Shown in pieces: positions 1 to 7,842 of a stretch of DNA of 35,201 nt. The position numbers were made by a program, and so were the translations under genes. Position 1 is the first letter of the stretch, and every line of letters starts with the position of its first letter. Location of the stretch: the NCBI GenBank assembly GCA_026225235.1, contig JAMFSK010000067.1:1-35201 (forward strand), written 5' to 3'. The notes below the pieces were generated by a model that was given only the letters and a program-made list of their open reading frames with translations, was not told where the DNA came from and searched no databases. The stretch is from Burkholderiales bacterium (lineage in GTDB: Bacteria; Pseudomonadota; Gammaproteobacteria; Burkholderiales; Burkholderiaceae).

Positions 1-112
1 GCTACCCCGCGGCACCAAACGAATGCCATGGAGAGGTAGCACTTGGTCAGAATCGTCGGAAAAATGGTGTTTTGTCCAAGACATATTGAGACAATCCTCT
101 GGAGGAGCCGTT

Positions 113-787
113 ATGTCCCGCTTTCAACGCCTGGCTGTCGCCTTGTCTTTGCTTGTCACGACGCTGTTCATCGCCGGTTGTGGCGGCGATGACCATGATG
201 TGGTCGTCGACGCCCACTTGCGGGTGGTGCATGCATCGCCCGATGCGCCGAACGTCGACGTGCTGCTCGACAACACGGTGGTGCTGTCGAACGTCCCCTA
301 CCCCACCGCCTCGGGGTATCTCGCGGTCGCACCCGGCACGCACAATATCAAGGTCAACGCAGCGGGCACGACCACGACCGTCATCAATGCATCGCCCAGT
401 CTCACGCCGGGGACCGCGTATACGGTGTTGGCGGTGGGATTTCTTAGCAGCATCCAGGCGCTGGTGGCCGTCGACGACACGACCCGTCCGCCCTCAGGCT
501 CGGCCAAGCTGCGTGTGATCCATGCCGCGCCGGACGCGGGTAACGTCGATGTACTCGTCAACAATTCGGTTGTGTTGAGCAATGTGCCGTTCGAGGCAAT
601 CTCGAGCTATCTGGTGGTCCCGGCCGGTACCTACGACATCAAGGTCAACGCCGCCGGTACCAGCACGACTGCGATCGAGACATCAGCCACCCTGGCATCC
701 GGCGACATCTACAGCGCTGTGGCGATCGGCTCAGTGAAGACGGCCGCAACCAATCCGCTCGCGCTCGAGTTGCTAACCGACTTGTGA
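113..787 (+). CDS. DUF4397 domain lipoprotein
   Basis: Predicted exported lipoprotein of 224 residues. A hydrophobic signal segment (about residues 7-22) ends in a lipobox, IAGC, with Cys23 as the lipidation site. The mature part is two tandem copies of a beta-rich DUF4397 module. The copies begin LRVVHASPDAPNVDVL and LRVIHAAPDAGNVDVL, and both carry the motifs VVLSNVP and IKVNAAGT. The start is the ATG preceded by GGAGG at 101-105; an upstream in-frame ATG at 23 would place 30 non-signal residues before the signal peptide and is rejected. The gene faces the next one convergently with 10 bp between stop codons. DUF4397 proteins are surface-type beta proteins of unknown role, so no substrate is assigned. 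Confidence 0.9.
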   Translation: MSRFQRLAVALSLLVTTLFIAGCGGDDHDVVVDAHLRVVHASPDAPNVDVLLDNTVVLSNVPYPTASGYLAVAPGTHNIKVNAAGTTTTVINASPSLTPGTAYTVLAVGFLSSIQALVAVDDTTRPPSGSAKLRVIHAAPDAGNVDVLVNNSVVLSNVPFEAISSYLVVPAGTYDIKVNAAGTSTTAIETSATLASGDIYSAVAIGSVKTAATNPLALELLTDL

Positions 788-797
788 TGCGCAAGCG

Positions 798-1544
798 CTA
801 ACTGTGCGCGTGGCAATGCGCTGCCGGGCTATCGTATGCGAGTTTTGGATACCAGTCTGCGCGGCGCCCTGCCGGGGTCATGTCGAGTATCGTCCACACG
901 GGCATCAAGTCAGGCGCGCCTCGCGGATCCTGGCCAGGGTCGGCGGTTTGCGCCCCCATCTCGTCGCCCCAGGCATGGCGCAAGACACCGGCTGAACGCG
1001 TGAAGACATTGAACGCGGGGTTGTCGTCGCCTTCGGGGTCCTCGTCCGCGTAGTCGCGATTGAAGCTGTTGTCCGCCGACGAATACACGCGCAGATGCCG
1101 CCAGCCGCGCGCCTTCTTGAAGGCCAACAAGCGTTCGATCGGCGATCGCGCGATGACGGCAAACGACACGCATTGCAGGATGTCGGGCATCCCACCGTCG
1201 AGTGCGCTCAGCAAGGCCGTACACATCGGGCATGCGCTTTCGCGCCGCGGACCGAACATCCAGTTGTACGTCACGAGTGCCTCATGATCGCCGAACAAGT
1301 GCGACAGCCTCACCGGTCCCTGTTCTCCCTCGAACAGATAGTCTTGCGGCAACGCGCCACCTGGGGGAAGCGCGCGGCGTTGTGCTGCGACGCGTTCGAT
1401 GTGACGCCGCAGTTCAATCTCTTCGGCTAACAACGCATTGCGCGCGGTGCGGTATGCCGCGCTTTCGCCTGGGAACCGGCGAGTCGATTGAGCCAGTTCC
1501 TGCGCCGGCTTGAGCGTCTGGGTCGATCCATTTCCATCGGTCAT
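798..1544 (-). CDS. DUF899 family thioredoxin-like protein
   Basis: Cytoplasmic 248-residue protein matching the DUF899 (AhpC/TSA-like, thioredoxin-fold) family. The N-terminal helical part (RRFPGESAAYRTARNALL, then EIELRRHIERVAAQRR) is typical of the family. The family pattern continues with YLFEG, LFGDHEALVTYNWMFGP, a CPMC motif at C105-C108, and VYSSADNSFNRDY. The Cys pair suggests thiol redox chemistry, but the substrate is unknown. The start ATG at 1544 has an AAAGGAG ribosome-binding site 7 bases upstream. Longer in-frame upstream sequence is Cys/Arg-rich and lacks family similarity, so it was excluded. The gene stands alone and is convergent with the DUF4397 gene. Confidence 0.88.
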   Translation of the reverse strand: MTDGNGSTQTLKPAQELAQSTRRFPGESAAYRTARNALLAEEIELRRHIERVAAQRRALPPGGALPQDYLFEGEQGPVRLSHLFGDHEALVTYNWMFGPRRESACPMCTALLSALDGGMPDILQCVSFAVIARSPIERLLAFKKARGWRHLRVYSSADNSFNRDYADEDPEGDDNPAFNVFTRSAGVLRHAWGDEMGAQTADPGQDPRGAPDLMPVWTILDMTPAGRRADWYPKLAYDSPAAHCHAHS

Positions 1545-2121
1545 GAACACACTCCTTTCTGCCTGAAGGGGAAACAGGGGCGCACGGCAGTTTCGAGCCG
1601 ATCCTCGCCTGCCAGATAAGGCCCCGTATAGACACGACGAACGACACCCCGGTAAATCGACAGAGGCCACAAAACCGCTTTGAGCCGCGCGCGCTTGCAT
1701 CGAGACGGATACTTGCAATTGCGATCAAAAAGGTCCTGTGGGTAGTGGATTGCGTGGTGGATGCGTGGTGGACCACGCCGTGGCTCGCGCGGTGGATGGG
1801 GAAAAGGCGTGGTTAGCGGCAAGCCTCATGCAGACGACGTCCGATATGCACCTCCCCGTGCCTTGCCGTCTCTCAAACCGCCGTTTCCAACGCTTCTGCG
1901 GTGCAAACGCAGCCCTTCGCGCCTTTTCTTTTTCAGCGCCTCGGCTAGCAGGTTCGTGCAGAGAAGCAAAAGATTTTGGTTCGAGTCCCTAACAAAATGG
2001 CCCTGAGGTCACACATCGGTGCAAGCGGCACAAAGTACCGTTCAAGCGTTGATGCGCTGCCGCCGATACATAGACAGGCGCAGGGAAGACCGCTGCGCCA
2101 TTCTGCGAACCGGAGGCTCCT
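1545..2121. other. Intergenic stretch with short GT-rich tandem and inverted repeat
   Basis: No convincing gene in this 577-base gap. Positions 1751-1772 are a perfect 11-bp tandem duplication (TGCGTGGTGGA twice). The second copy runs into an inverted repeat, GCGTGGT-GG-ACCACGC, at 1763-1778. Promoters for the flanking divergent genes presumably lie here, but I cannot place them with confidence. Confidence 0.5.
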
Positions 2122-2445
2122 GTGAAGAAAACCATTCTCGGCGCGTACACGGGCGCACGCGCCTGCGGGCAGTTTTGCGTGTGCATGATCTCCGCCACCA
2201 TCGCGATATGCGGCGTAGTGCTCGGTGTCTCGATGGGCGCCTTCGTGATTCCTCGCGTCAGCCTTGAAGCACTGATGAGCAACCCGGCGTCGGTCATCAT
2301 CACAGCGCTGTTCGTGGGTATCTATCTCGCAGCCGTGCTGATGGTGCTCGGCCTCGCGCTACTCGACAGCGTCCATGGCATGTCGGCGGACCTGCGCCGC
2401 GGGGTCAACTTCTGCCGGCAACGCGTCCATCCTCTCGACCGCTAA
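2122..2445 (+). CDS. Small two-helix inner-membrane protein, unknown function
   Basis: Predicted 107-residue membrane protein that I do not recognise as a named family. Two hydrophobic segments are visible at about residues 20-46 (CVCMISATIAICGVVLGVSM) and 57-84 (ASVIITALFVGIYLAAVLMV). They are followed by a basic, probably cytoplasmic tail. The start is a GTG at 2122, supported by GGAGG at 2113-2117; no ATG lies close by in frame. The codon choice is GC-rich like that of its neighbours, which supports a real gene. It stands alone between a long gap upstream and a repeat-bearing gap downstream. Function unknown. Confidence 0.65.
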   Translation: MKKTILGAYTGARACGQFCVCMISATIAICGVVLGVSMGAFVIPRVSLEALMSNPASVIITALFVGIYLAAVLMVLGLALLDSVHGMSADLRRGVNFCRQRVHPLDR

Positions 2446-2460
2446 GCGGTCCCGCAGTCG

Positions 2461-2535
2461 CCGGTGAAAAGCCGGATCCCCGAGAGGGGCCATTCTCTGC
2501 CCGGTGGGTCATTCTCTGCTGGGTGGATCACTTCG
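2461..2535. repeat. Possible degraded insertion-sequence end with 19-bp direct repeat
   Basis: Two near-identical 18-19 bp units, CATTCTCTGCCCGGTGGG at 2491 and CATTCTCTGCTGGGTGGA at 2510, follow a GGTGAAAAGCCGGAT segment at 2463. Multiple short terminal repeats with GGTGAAAA and GTGGGTCATTCT-like text recall the ends of IS21-family elements. No transposase is present, so at most this is a relic. The resemblance is from memory of the family, not from a search. Confidence 0.25.
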
Positions 2536-2583
2536 CAGTCGCGAGGGTCGCCCCCCCTGCCCCGATCTCAAGCTTATTTACCT

Positions 2584-2617
2584 TTACTTAGTACGCTAAG
2601 TAATTTGGCATGCCAAA
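2584..2617. promoter_or_regulatory. Two abutting palindromes upstream of the HD-GYP gene
   Basis: Positions 2584-2603 form a perfect inverted repeat, TTACTTAG-TACG-CTAAGTAA. Immediately after it, 2604-2617 is the perfect 14-bp palindrome TTTGGCATGCCAAA. Both lie in an AT-rich island inside GC-rich DNA, about 200 bases upstream of the HD-GYP start. This is the composition and placement of a promoter with operators for one or two dimeric regulators. There is no following T-run, so an intrinsic terminator for the small upstream gene is less likely. The binding protein is unknown. Confidence 0.45.
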
Positions 2618-2816
2618 TCGGCCTTCAAAAGTCGATTTTTGCCCTCGTTTACCCGTTTTTTGTGCACTTGGGCGATGCGCCTGCCCGCGCACGACATCAA
2701 ACAGCTATTCCTTCTTCCATTAGGGGAAATCACAAAACATAATTCATATTCTCTGGTTAAACTGCGTGCGCATCTTAACCACTCGTGCCATAGCACGAGG
2801 CCGACCGTTGCAAGCG

Positions 2817-5800
2817 ATGCCAATAAAACCAATATCGTCTGAGACCACTCGGGGCGGTCACGGCACGGTGTCACCGGATCCCATCAGGAAGATCCGGCTT
2901 CATCTCGTGCCTACCGTGTTTCTGGCAACGTTCGTGGTGGTCCTCGCGACCGTCACGATCGCGGTATCGATGACCAAATTCAAGCGTCTGGCCGACGAGA
3001 GCACGCAAACCGTGTTTTCGCTGATCGCCCAACGCAATGCGGACGAGCTGCAGACGATGCTCAGCGGCGCGGTGGTCGCGGTGGAGGCGCAGTCCTCCCT
3101 CGAGACGCAGCGCGTCGCCCCCGGCGGCCAGATCGACCAGACGGGACTCGTACCGGTTCTCGTTGCCACGCTGCGTGCGAACCCTCGCATGTACAGCCTC
3201 TACTATGGCCTTGAGAACGGCGCGTTTTTGCAGGTGATTGCGGTGCGCAGCACCCGGCAAGCCGTCGCATCGCTCCAGGTGCCCCCGGGCACCGATTTCG
3301 CCGTGCAGTACATCAACCCCGAAAGTGACCCCGGCCCCCGTCAGGAGCACTGGCGCTTTTTGTCGTCGAATGAGACCGTGCTCGCGCAGTCAGTCCGCAA
3401 TGCGAGCTACATTCCGCGTTCTCGCCCCTGGTATATCGGCGCGCTGACGATTCCGGACATTTTCGTCACGGATCCCTATGGCTACCATTCCGTCAAAGGC
3501 AAGGGCATCACGCTCGCGCGCGCCTTGCCGGGCGGCAAAGGCGTGTTCGGCGCGGACCTGGCACTCGGTGGCTTTGACAGTTATGCGGCCGCCTCGCTCG
3601 AGGGCCGCGAGGGCGGCCTCGTCGTCACCGATGCCCGCGGCACCGTCATGAGCGCGTTTGCGAGCCAGCGCTTCGACGGGTCGCCTTTGCAGGCGTTGCA
3701 GCCGATCAGCGCGTCGACCAACCCTCTATTTGTTGAGGCAGCCACGCTCCTCGGCCGGAATGTCAGCCGCGTTGCCGAAGTCGCCGGCGATGAGTTTGCG
3801 TTCGCAAGCCGCTCCGTCGCGGTCACCCCTGCTGCGATATTTAATGTCGTCACTTTCGCGCCGATGGATCTCTATACCGGCGCGATCAACCGCGCCCGCA
3901 ATGGGATCGTGCTGTTCGCCGTGTTGATGTTGCTCATCTTCCTGCCTTTGACTGACTTGATTGCCAGAAGAATTGTCGGAGCGCTAGGAACACTGACGGC
4001 GGAATCGGAGCGCATCCAATTGCTCGATTTCAGCGGCGAGAAGCCGGTGCGTTCGATGTTCTACGAAATCGACCTGCTCGGCACCGCCCAGCACACCATG
4101 AGGATGGCGATCCGCGAGCGCACGCAGGCACTCGACGAGGCGCTGGCCCGGCTCGAAAGCCTGCTCGAAAGCGGCACCCAACTGGCGTCGCGGCGCAGCC
4201 AGGACACGGTGCTTCAGCAAACGCTCGACAGCGCGCGCCGTCTCGTCGACGCGCAGGCCGGGCAATTCTGGCTATGCACGGACTACGGCACCCTGCGGCT
4301 CGCCGCAGAGCTACGCGAAAACGGCGAGATCCCACCGCCCAGGGAGCTCGAAATACCGATTGCCGGCGCCGCATCAGACCCATGCGTGCGGGCGGTGGTG
4401 CAAAGCCGCCCCGTGCTGTTCGACGCCACGAGCTCCGGATTCGACCTGTCCGTGCAGCGCGCCTTACTCGGCAGCGAGCCGCGTACCCTCCTCGCCGTGC
4501 CTGTCATGACGCACGGTCACAAGCCTATCGGTGTGCTCGTGCTGACCCACGCGCTCGAACGCGGCAAGCTCGCGCAGGCCTTTGATCCGCAGGTGGTGCG
4601 CTATGCCGAGACGCTCGCCGCCCAGTCAGGTGTGGCACTCGACAATATCGGGCTGTTTGACTCGCAACGCGTACTGATGGAGTCGCTGCTGCAACTGCTG
4701 GCCGGTGCGATCGACGCGAAAAGCGCCTATACGGGAAGCCATTGCGCGCGCGTGCCCGAGCTCGCACGAATGCTTGCCGAAGCCGCCTGTGAAGTCGACG
4801 ACGGGCCGCTCGCGGCGTTCCGTTTCGAGACCGAGGACGAATGGCGTGAATTCCGGATCGGCACCTGGCTGCACGATTGCGGCAAGGTCACGACACCCGA
4901 ATACGTGGTCGACAAGGCGACCAAGCTCGAGACGATCTTCAACCGGATCCACGAGATCCGCACGCGCTTCGAAGTGCTGCTACGCGATGCCGAGATTGCG
5001 CGACTAACCACGATGCTCGCAGGCGGCAACGAAGCGGCGGCGCGCGACGCTTTCGAGACACGGCGCACGCAACTGGCCGACGATTTCGCGTTCATTGCGG
5101 CCTGCAACATTGGTGCGGAATCGATGGACCCGGCGCATGCCGAACGCCTGCGCGCGATCGGCGAACAGCCCTGGCTGCGTCATTTCGACGACCGGCTCGG
5201 GCTCTCGCATGTCGAGGAAAGTCGTGTCGGCAAACGAGCGCCCACTCCACTGCCCGCGATCGAACGCCTTCTCGCCGACAAGCCCGAGCATATCGTTCCG
5301 CGAACGGCACAACAGCGTTACGACCCCCGTTACGGTTTCCGCCTCGAGGTACCGGAGCATCTCTACAATTTCGGCGAGCTGCATAACCTCTCTGTCAGTC
5401 GCGGCACCCTGACCGCAGAGGAGCGCTACAAGATCAATGAGCACATCATCCAGACCATCGTGATGCTCGATCAACTGCCGCTGCCACCGAACCTTCAACG
5501 GGTGCCGGAGTATGCGAGCACGCACCATGAAACGTTGACGGGCTCGGGCTATCCGCGCGGACTTTCGGGCGACGCTCTGTCGGTGCCTGCGCGGATCATG
5601 GCGATTGCCGATATCTTCGAGGCGCTGACCGCCTCGGACCGCCCTTACAAGAAAGCCAAGCCGCTGTCCGAAGCGGTGCGCCTGCTTGCATCGTTCAAGC
5701 AGCGCGGGCACATCGACGCCGACCTTTTCAACCTGTTCCTGCAGTCGGGCGTCTATCTGCGGTATGCCAAGAGCCACCTGCCGCCCGAGCAAATCGACGA

Positions 5801-5831
5801 GGTCGATATCGAGGCATATGTGGGAGCGTGA
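2817..5831 (+). CDS. Membrane HD-GYP cyclic-di-GMP phosphodiesterase with sensor and GAF domains
   Basis: Predicted inner-membrane enzyme of 1004 residues that hydrolyses cyclic di-GMP. Order: TM1 (about 30-52), a large periplasmic Cache-like sensor (53-361), TM2 (362-383), a linker with helical segment, a GAF domain (about 480-615), and a C-terminal HD-GYP domain. Catalytic residues are intact: H686-D687 (LHDCGKV), H876, H903-H904-E905, the GSGYP motif at 909-913, and D932 in ADIFEAL. HD and HHE are about 217 residues apart, against about 55 in compact HD-GYP proteins, because a helical insertion follows the PEYVVDKATKLETI segment. Start choice is uncertain: the ATG at 2817 was preferred, but a GTG at 2766 is in frame and neither has a strong ribosome-binding site. 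It is convergent with the DUF2252 gene, 32 bp away. Confidence 0.92.
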   Translation: MPIKPISSETTRGGHGTVSPDPIRKIRLHLVPTVFLATFVVVLATVTIAVSMTKFKRLADESTQTVFSLIAQRNADELQTMLSGAVVAVEAQSSLETQRVAPGGQIDQTGLVPVLVATLRANPRMYSLYYGLENGAFLQVIAVRSTRQAVASLQVPPGTDFAVQYINPESDPGPRQEHWRFLSSNETVLAQSVRNASYIPRSRPWYIGALTIPDIFVTDPYGYHSVKGKGITLARALPGGKGVFGADLALGGFDSYAAASLEGREGGLVVTDARGTVMSAFASQRFDGSPLQALQPISASTNPLFVEAATLLGRNVSRVAEVAGDEFAFASRSVAVTPAAIFNVVTFAPMDLYTGAINRARNGIVLFAVLMLLIFLPLTDLIARRIVGALGTLTAESERIQLLDFSGEKPVRSMFYEIDLLGTAQHTMRMAIRERTQALDEALARLESLLESGTQLASRRSQDTVLQQTLDSARRLVDAQAGQFWLCTDYGTLRLAAELRENGEIPPPRELEIPIAGAASDPCVRAVVQSRPVLFDATSSGFDLSVQRALLGSEPRTLLAVPVMTHGHKPIGVLVLTHALERGKLAQAFDPQVVRYAETLAAQSGVALDNIGLFDSQRVLMESLLQLLAGAIDAKSAYTGSHCARVPELARMLAEAACEVDDGPLAAFRFETEDEWREFRIGTWLHDCGKVTTPEYVVDKATKLETIFNRIHEIRTRFEVLLRDAEIARLTTMLAGGNEAAARDAFETRRTQLADDFAFIAACNIGAESMDPAHAERLRAIGEQPWLRHFDDRLGLSHVEESRVGKRAPTPLPAIERLLADKPEHIVPRTAQQRYDPRYGFRLEVPEHLYNFGELHNLSVSRGTLTAEERYKINEHIIQTIVMLDQLPLPPNLQRVPEYASTHHETLTGSGYPRGLSGDALSVPARIMAIADIFEALTASDRPYKKAKPLSEAVRLLASFKQRGHIDADLFNLFLQSGVYLRYAKSHLPPEQIDEVDIEAYVGA

Positions 5832-5863
5832 ACGAGGGCAGTAGTCTGCTGTGCTGTGCGTTG

Positions 5864-7087
5864 CTAAGCCGCCGCGCGCGCATACCGCCGGCAGTGCTCG
5901 AGATAACCCGCCTCGTGACCGCTCACCAGATCGACGACGCTGTTCCATAACCACGACGGCGCATCGAGGCTCTTCGAGCGGTTGCGTTGGAGTTCGGCCA
6001 GCCAGGCGCGCCGCGTGGCGGAGTCCATCTGCCGCGCATGAGCTTTGCCGACGACCGCGGCGAGATAACGGGCCACATTCATCGCCTCCAGCTCGCTGAG
6101 CTGGTCGACTTCAAGCTTGATGTCCTGCGGCAGCAGTTCACGGATCACCACCGATCGCTCCAGCAAGCGCGCGGCTCGCATCCGTTCACCGAGAAAAGGC
6201 GACAGGTGCAGGGCGCCCTTGACGACACGCTCGGCGTTGTCGCGCGGCATGGCGGCATCGGCATAGCGTGGCGCGGCCGCCTTCACGGCCTCCTTGATGT
6301 CGATCAGGCAGAGATCGTCGCCCTCGATGACACCGCCATCGACATCGAGCAGCACCGCGTAACGCAGCCGGCCGAGCGAACTGCATCCCTTGACCCAGTA
6401 GGCCGCATCGAGCATCTCGACCTTGCCGTCGTTGCTGCGACCTCGCAGCCGCGTGGCGAGTTCGGCGATCGTGTCGTTTTCGAACAATGCCTGGATCTCT
6501 GCGGATTCGCGCTTGCCGAGCGGCCAGAAGCGCTTGCCCATCGGGATAGTCGGCTGGATATCGTCGAGCCGCTCGAGCGCGAGGTGCTTCCACGAACGTC
6601 GCACTGCCTCGCGCATGACCAGCCGGATCAGCTCGGGCTTCTCGACGACCTTCTTCTTTTGGGCCGACTTCTCGAACGCATGCTCATAGCCTTCGAACAC
6701 CGCCTCCATCATCCGCACCGTGATCAGACCCGGTAGATCCGAGCCCCGTGCAGCAGTCGCCAGCGACAGGCCGAGGCGGATCAGGTCGTGAGCGGGATTG
6801 CCGATCACCGTCTGGTCGAGGTCGCGAATCTGGATCTCGACGTTGCCTTGCGCATCGGAGACTGGTCCGAGGTTCCCCGTGTGGCAGTCTCCGCAGATCC
6901 AGATCGCAGGGCCCTGAGGGAGAGACCGCACATCGGACTCGTTGAGCCAGTCGTAGAACTTGGTGGTGTTGCCGCGTACATAGGCATGCGCCGAACGCGC
7001 CATCTTTTCGTTGCGCTTGGTGACCAGATACGCTTGACGTGCTGAGGCGGACATCACCCCGTTGCGGGACTTCGTTTTCTTTTCCAT
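5864..7087 (-). CDS. DUF2252 family protein (kinase-like fold)
   Basis: Cytoplasmic 407-residue protein of the DUF2252 family. Characteristic text includes MARSAHAYVRGN, WICGDCHTGNLGPV and IRDLDQTVIGNPAHDLIRL. The HTGN and DLD motifs resemble the catalytic loop and metal-binding motif of aminoglycoside-phosphotransferase-like kinases; that relation is family-level inference and no substrate is known. The ATG at 7087 was chosen. The frame stays open far upstream through the molbindin gene region, but that part is low-complexity Arg/Gly text antisense-framed to molbindin, so it is not part of this protein. An internal ATG 11 codons in (MSASARQ) is an alternative start. It lies downstream of the molbindin gene with a 134-bp gap that carries a short tandem repeat. 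Confidence 0.88.
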   Translation of the reverse strand: MEKKTKSRNGVMSASARQAYLVTKRNEKMARSAHAYVRGNTTKFYDWLNESDVRSLPQGPAIWICGDCHTGNLGPVSDAQGNVEIQIRDLDQTVIGNPAHDLIRLGLSLATAARGSDLPGLITVRMMEAVFEGYEHAFEKSAQKKKVVEKPELIRLVMREAVRRSWKHLALERLDDIQPTIPMGKRFWPLGKRESAEIQALFENDTIAELATRLRGRSNDGKVEMLDAAYWVKGCSSLGRLRYAVLLDVDGGVIEGDDLCLIDIKEAVKAAAPRYADAAMPRDNAERVVKGALHLSPFLGERMRAARLLERSVVIRELLPQDIKLEVDQLSELEAMNVARYLAAVVGKAHARQMDSATRRAWLAELQRNRSKSLDAPSWLWNSVVDLVSGHEAGYLEHCRRYARAAA

Positions 7088-7142
7088 GTCGGCTCTGGGT
7101 GGCGAGGGGGCGCGCAAGGCGCGCGAAGGGCCGCTTGTCGTC

Positions 7143-7172
7143 GATATCTCGTGGATATCTCGTGGATGTCTC
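7143..7172. repeat. 11-bp tandem repeat, 2.7 copies
   Basis: GATATCTCGTG occurs twice perfectly (7143-7153 and 7154-7164), followed by a partial third copy, GATGTCTC. It lies in the gap between the molbindin and DUF2252 genes, upstream of the DUF2252 start. It looks like replication slippage; a role in expression is possible but not shown. Confidence 0.7.
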
Positions 7173-7221
7173 CCAACCAGAGCAGGGGATGTGCCCGCTC
7201 TTTGCGGGCCACCCGCCGCGC

Positions 7222-7641
7222 CTACTCGACCGCGACGATCACGCTCGACGCCTTGACCACCGCGCTCGCCGGCTTGCCGATTGCAAGCCCAAGCCGCGTG
7301 ACGCTTTCGTTCGTGATGATGGCCGCGAGCTCGAGTTGGCCGGACACGATCGTGATTTCGCTGTTCACCGCACCGGATTTCACGGCCTTCACTGTGCCGG
7401 CGAACACGTTCCTCGCCGATACCTTGGCCGGATCGGCGTCGATCATGACGATCACTGACGAGGCCTTGATCAGCGCGGAAGCCGGGCTGCCGACGCTCAA
7501 TCCCAGACTTTTTGTGCTGTCCTGGGTCACCACGGCGACGAGCGTCGCCTCCCCCACCTTGAGCGTGATTTCGTCGTTGACGGCGCCGGTCTTGATCTCG
7601 CTGACTTGCCCGACAAAATGATTGCGCGCGCTGGTTTTCAT
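7222..7641 (-). CDS. Di-Mop molbindin (TOBE domain molybdate-binding protein)
   Basis: Small cytoplasmic protein of 139 residues made of two tandem Mop/TOBE modules of about 68 residues. Each starts with SARN followed by a VGQV/AGTV strand, carries GAVN(D/S)EIT, and ends with KASSVIV. Mop proteins bind molybdate oxyanion and serve as intracellular molybdenum stores or buffers feeding molybdenum-cofactor enzymes. The length is right for a two-module molbindin. A GGAG ribosome-binding site lies 7-8 bases before the ATG at 7641. A ModE-box-like inverted repeat at 7733-7760 lies about 90 bases upstream, in agreement with known molybdate control of mop genes in other bacteria. No molybdate ABC transporter is in the window. 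Confidence 0.93.
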   Translation of the reverse strand: MKTSARNHFVGQVSEIKTGAVNDEITLKVGEATLVAVVTQDSTKSLGLSVGSPASALIKASSVIVMIDADPAKVSARNVFAGTVKAVKSGAVNSEITIVSGQLELAAIITNESVTRLGLAIGKPASAVVKASSVIVAVE

Positions 7642-7732
7642 GGTCGATCTCCGATCGGGAGCTTTTTAGGAGGAAAACCACTGTACCCGAAAAGACGCCC
7701 CGTTCCGCGTTGCCTGTACCCCTGCCGCATGG

Positions 7733-7760
7733 GCCGTTATATTCTTTGGTATATTACGGC
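7733..7760. promoter_or_regulatory. Candidate ModE box (Mo-box) between molbindin and DUF2325 genes
   Basis: The 28-bp imperfect palindrome has half sites GCCGTTATATTC and GTATATTACGGC. Ten of its 14 position pairs are complementary. The core, CGTTATAT-N7-TATATTACG, matches the known ModE-box layout (CG-TATAT, 6-7 bp, TATAT-CG) as I remember it. It sits in an otherwise GC-rich 201-bp divergent gap, 92 bases from the molbindin start and 83 bases from the DUF2325 start, so it could control both genes. A ModE-like protein is encoded at 15124-15516. Binding is inferred, not shown. Confidence 0.6.
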
Positions 7761-7842
7761 GAACAGCGACCGATTCTGGCCGCAGCGCGTTCCATGCGCG
7801 GCCGGCCCCGGAGGCCCGCCGCGCCGTCCGACCGAGGGTTCC

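Noticed and set aside
1978..1989. tRNA T-loop-like text (GGTTCGAGTCCC)
   Set aside because: Only 3 of 5 T-stem pairs form, and no acceptor, D or anticodon arms are present upstream. Not a tRNA or a clear tRNA fragment.
5004..5954. Long antisense open frame (316 codons) inside the HD-GYP gene
   Set aside because: Antisense to a well-supported catalytic domain; Arg-rich text without a family pattern; expected in GC-rich DNA.
5864..7681. Extended 605-codon reading of the DUF2252 gene
   Set aside because: The added N-terminus runs through the molbindin gene in another frame and is Arg/Gly-rich low-complexity text. The family N-terminus begins near 7087.
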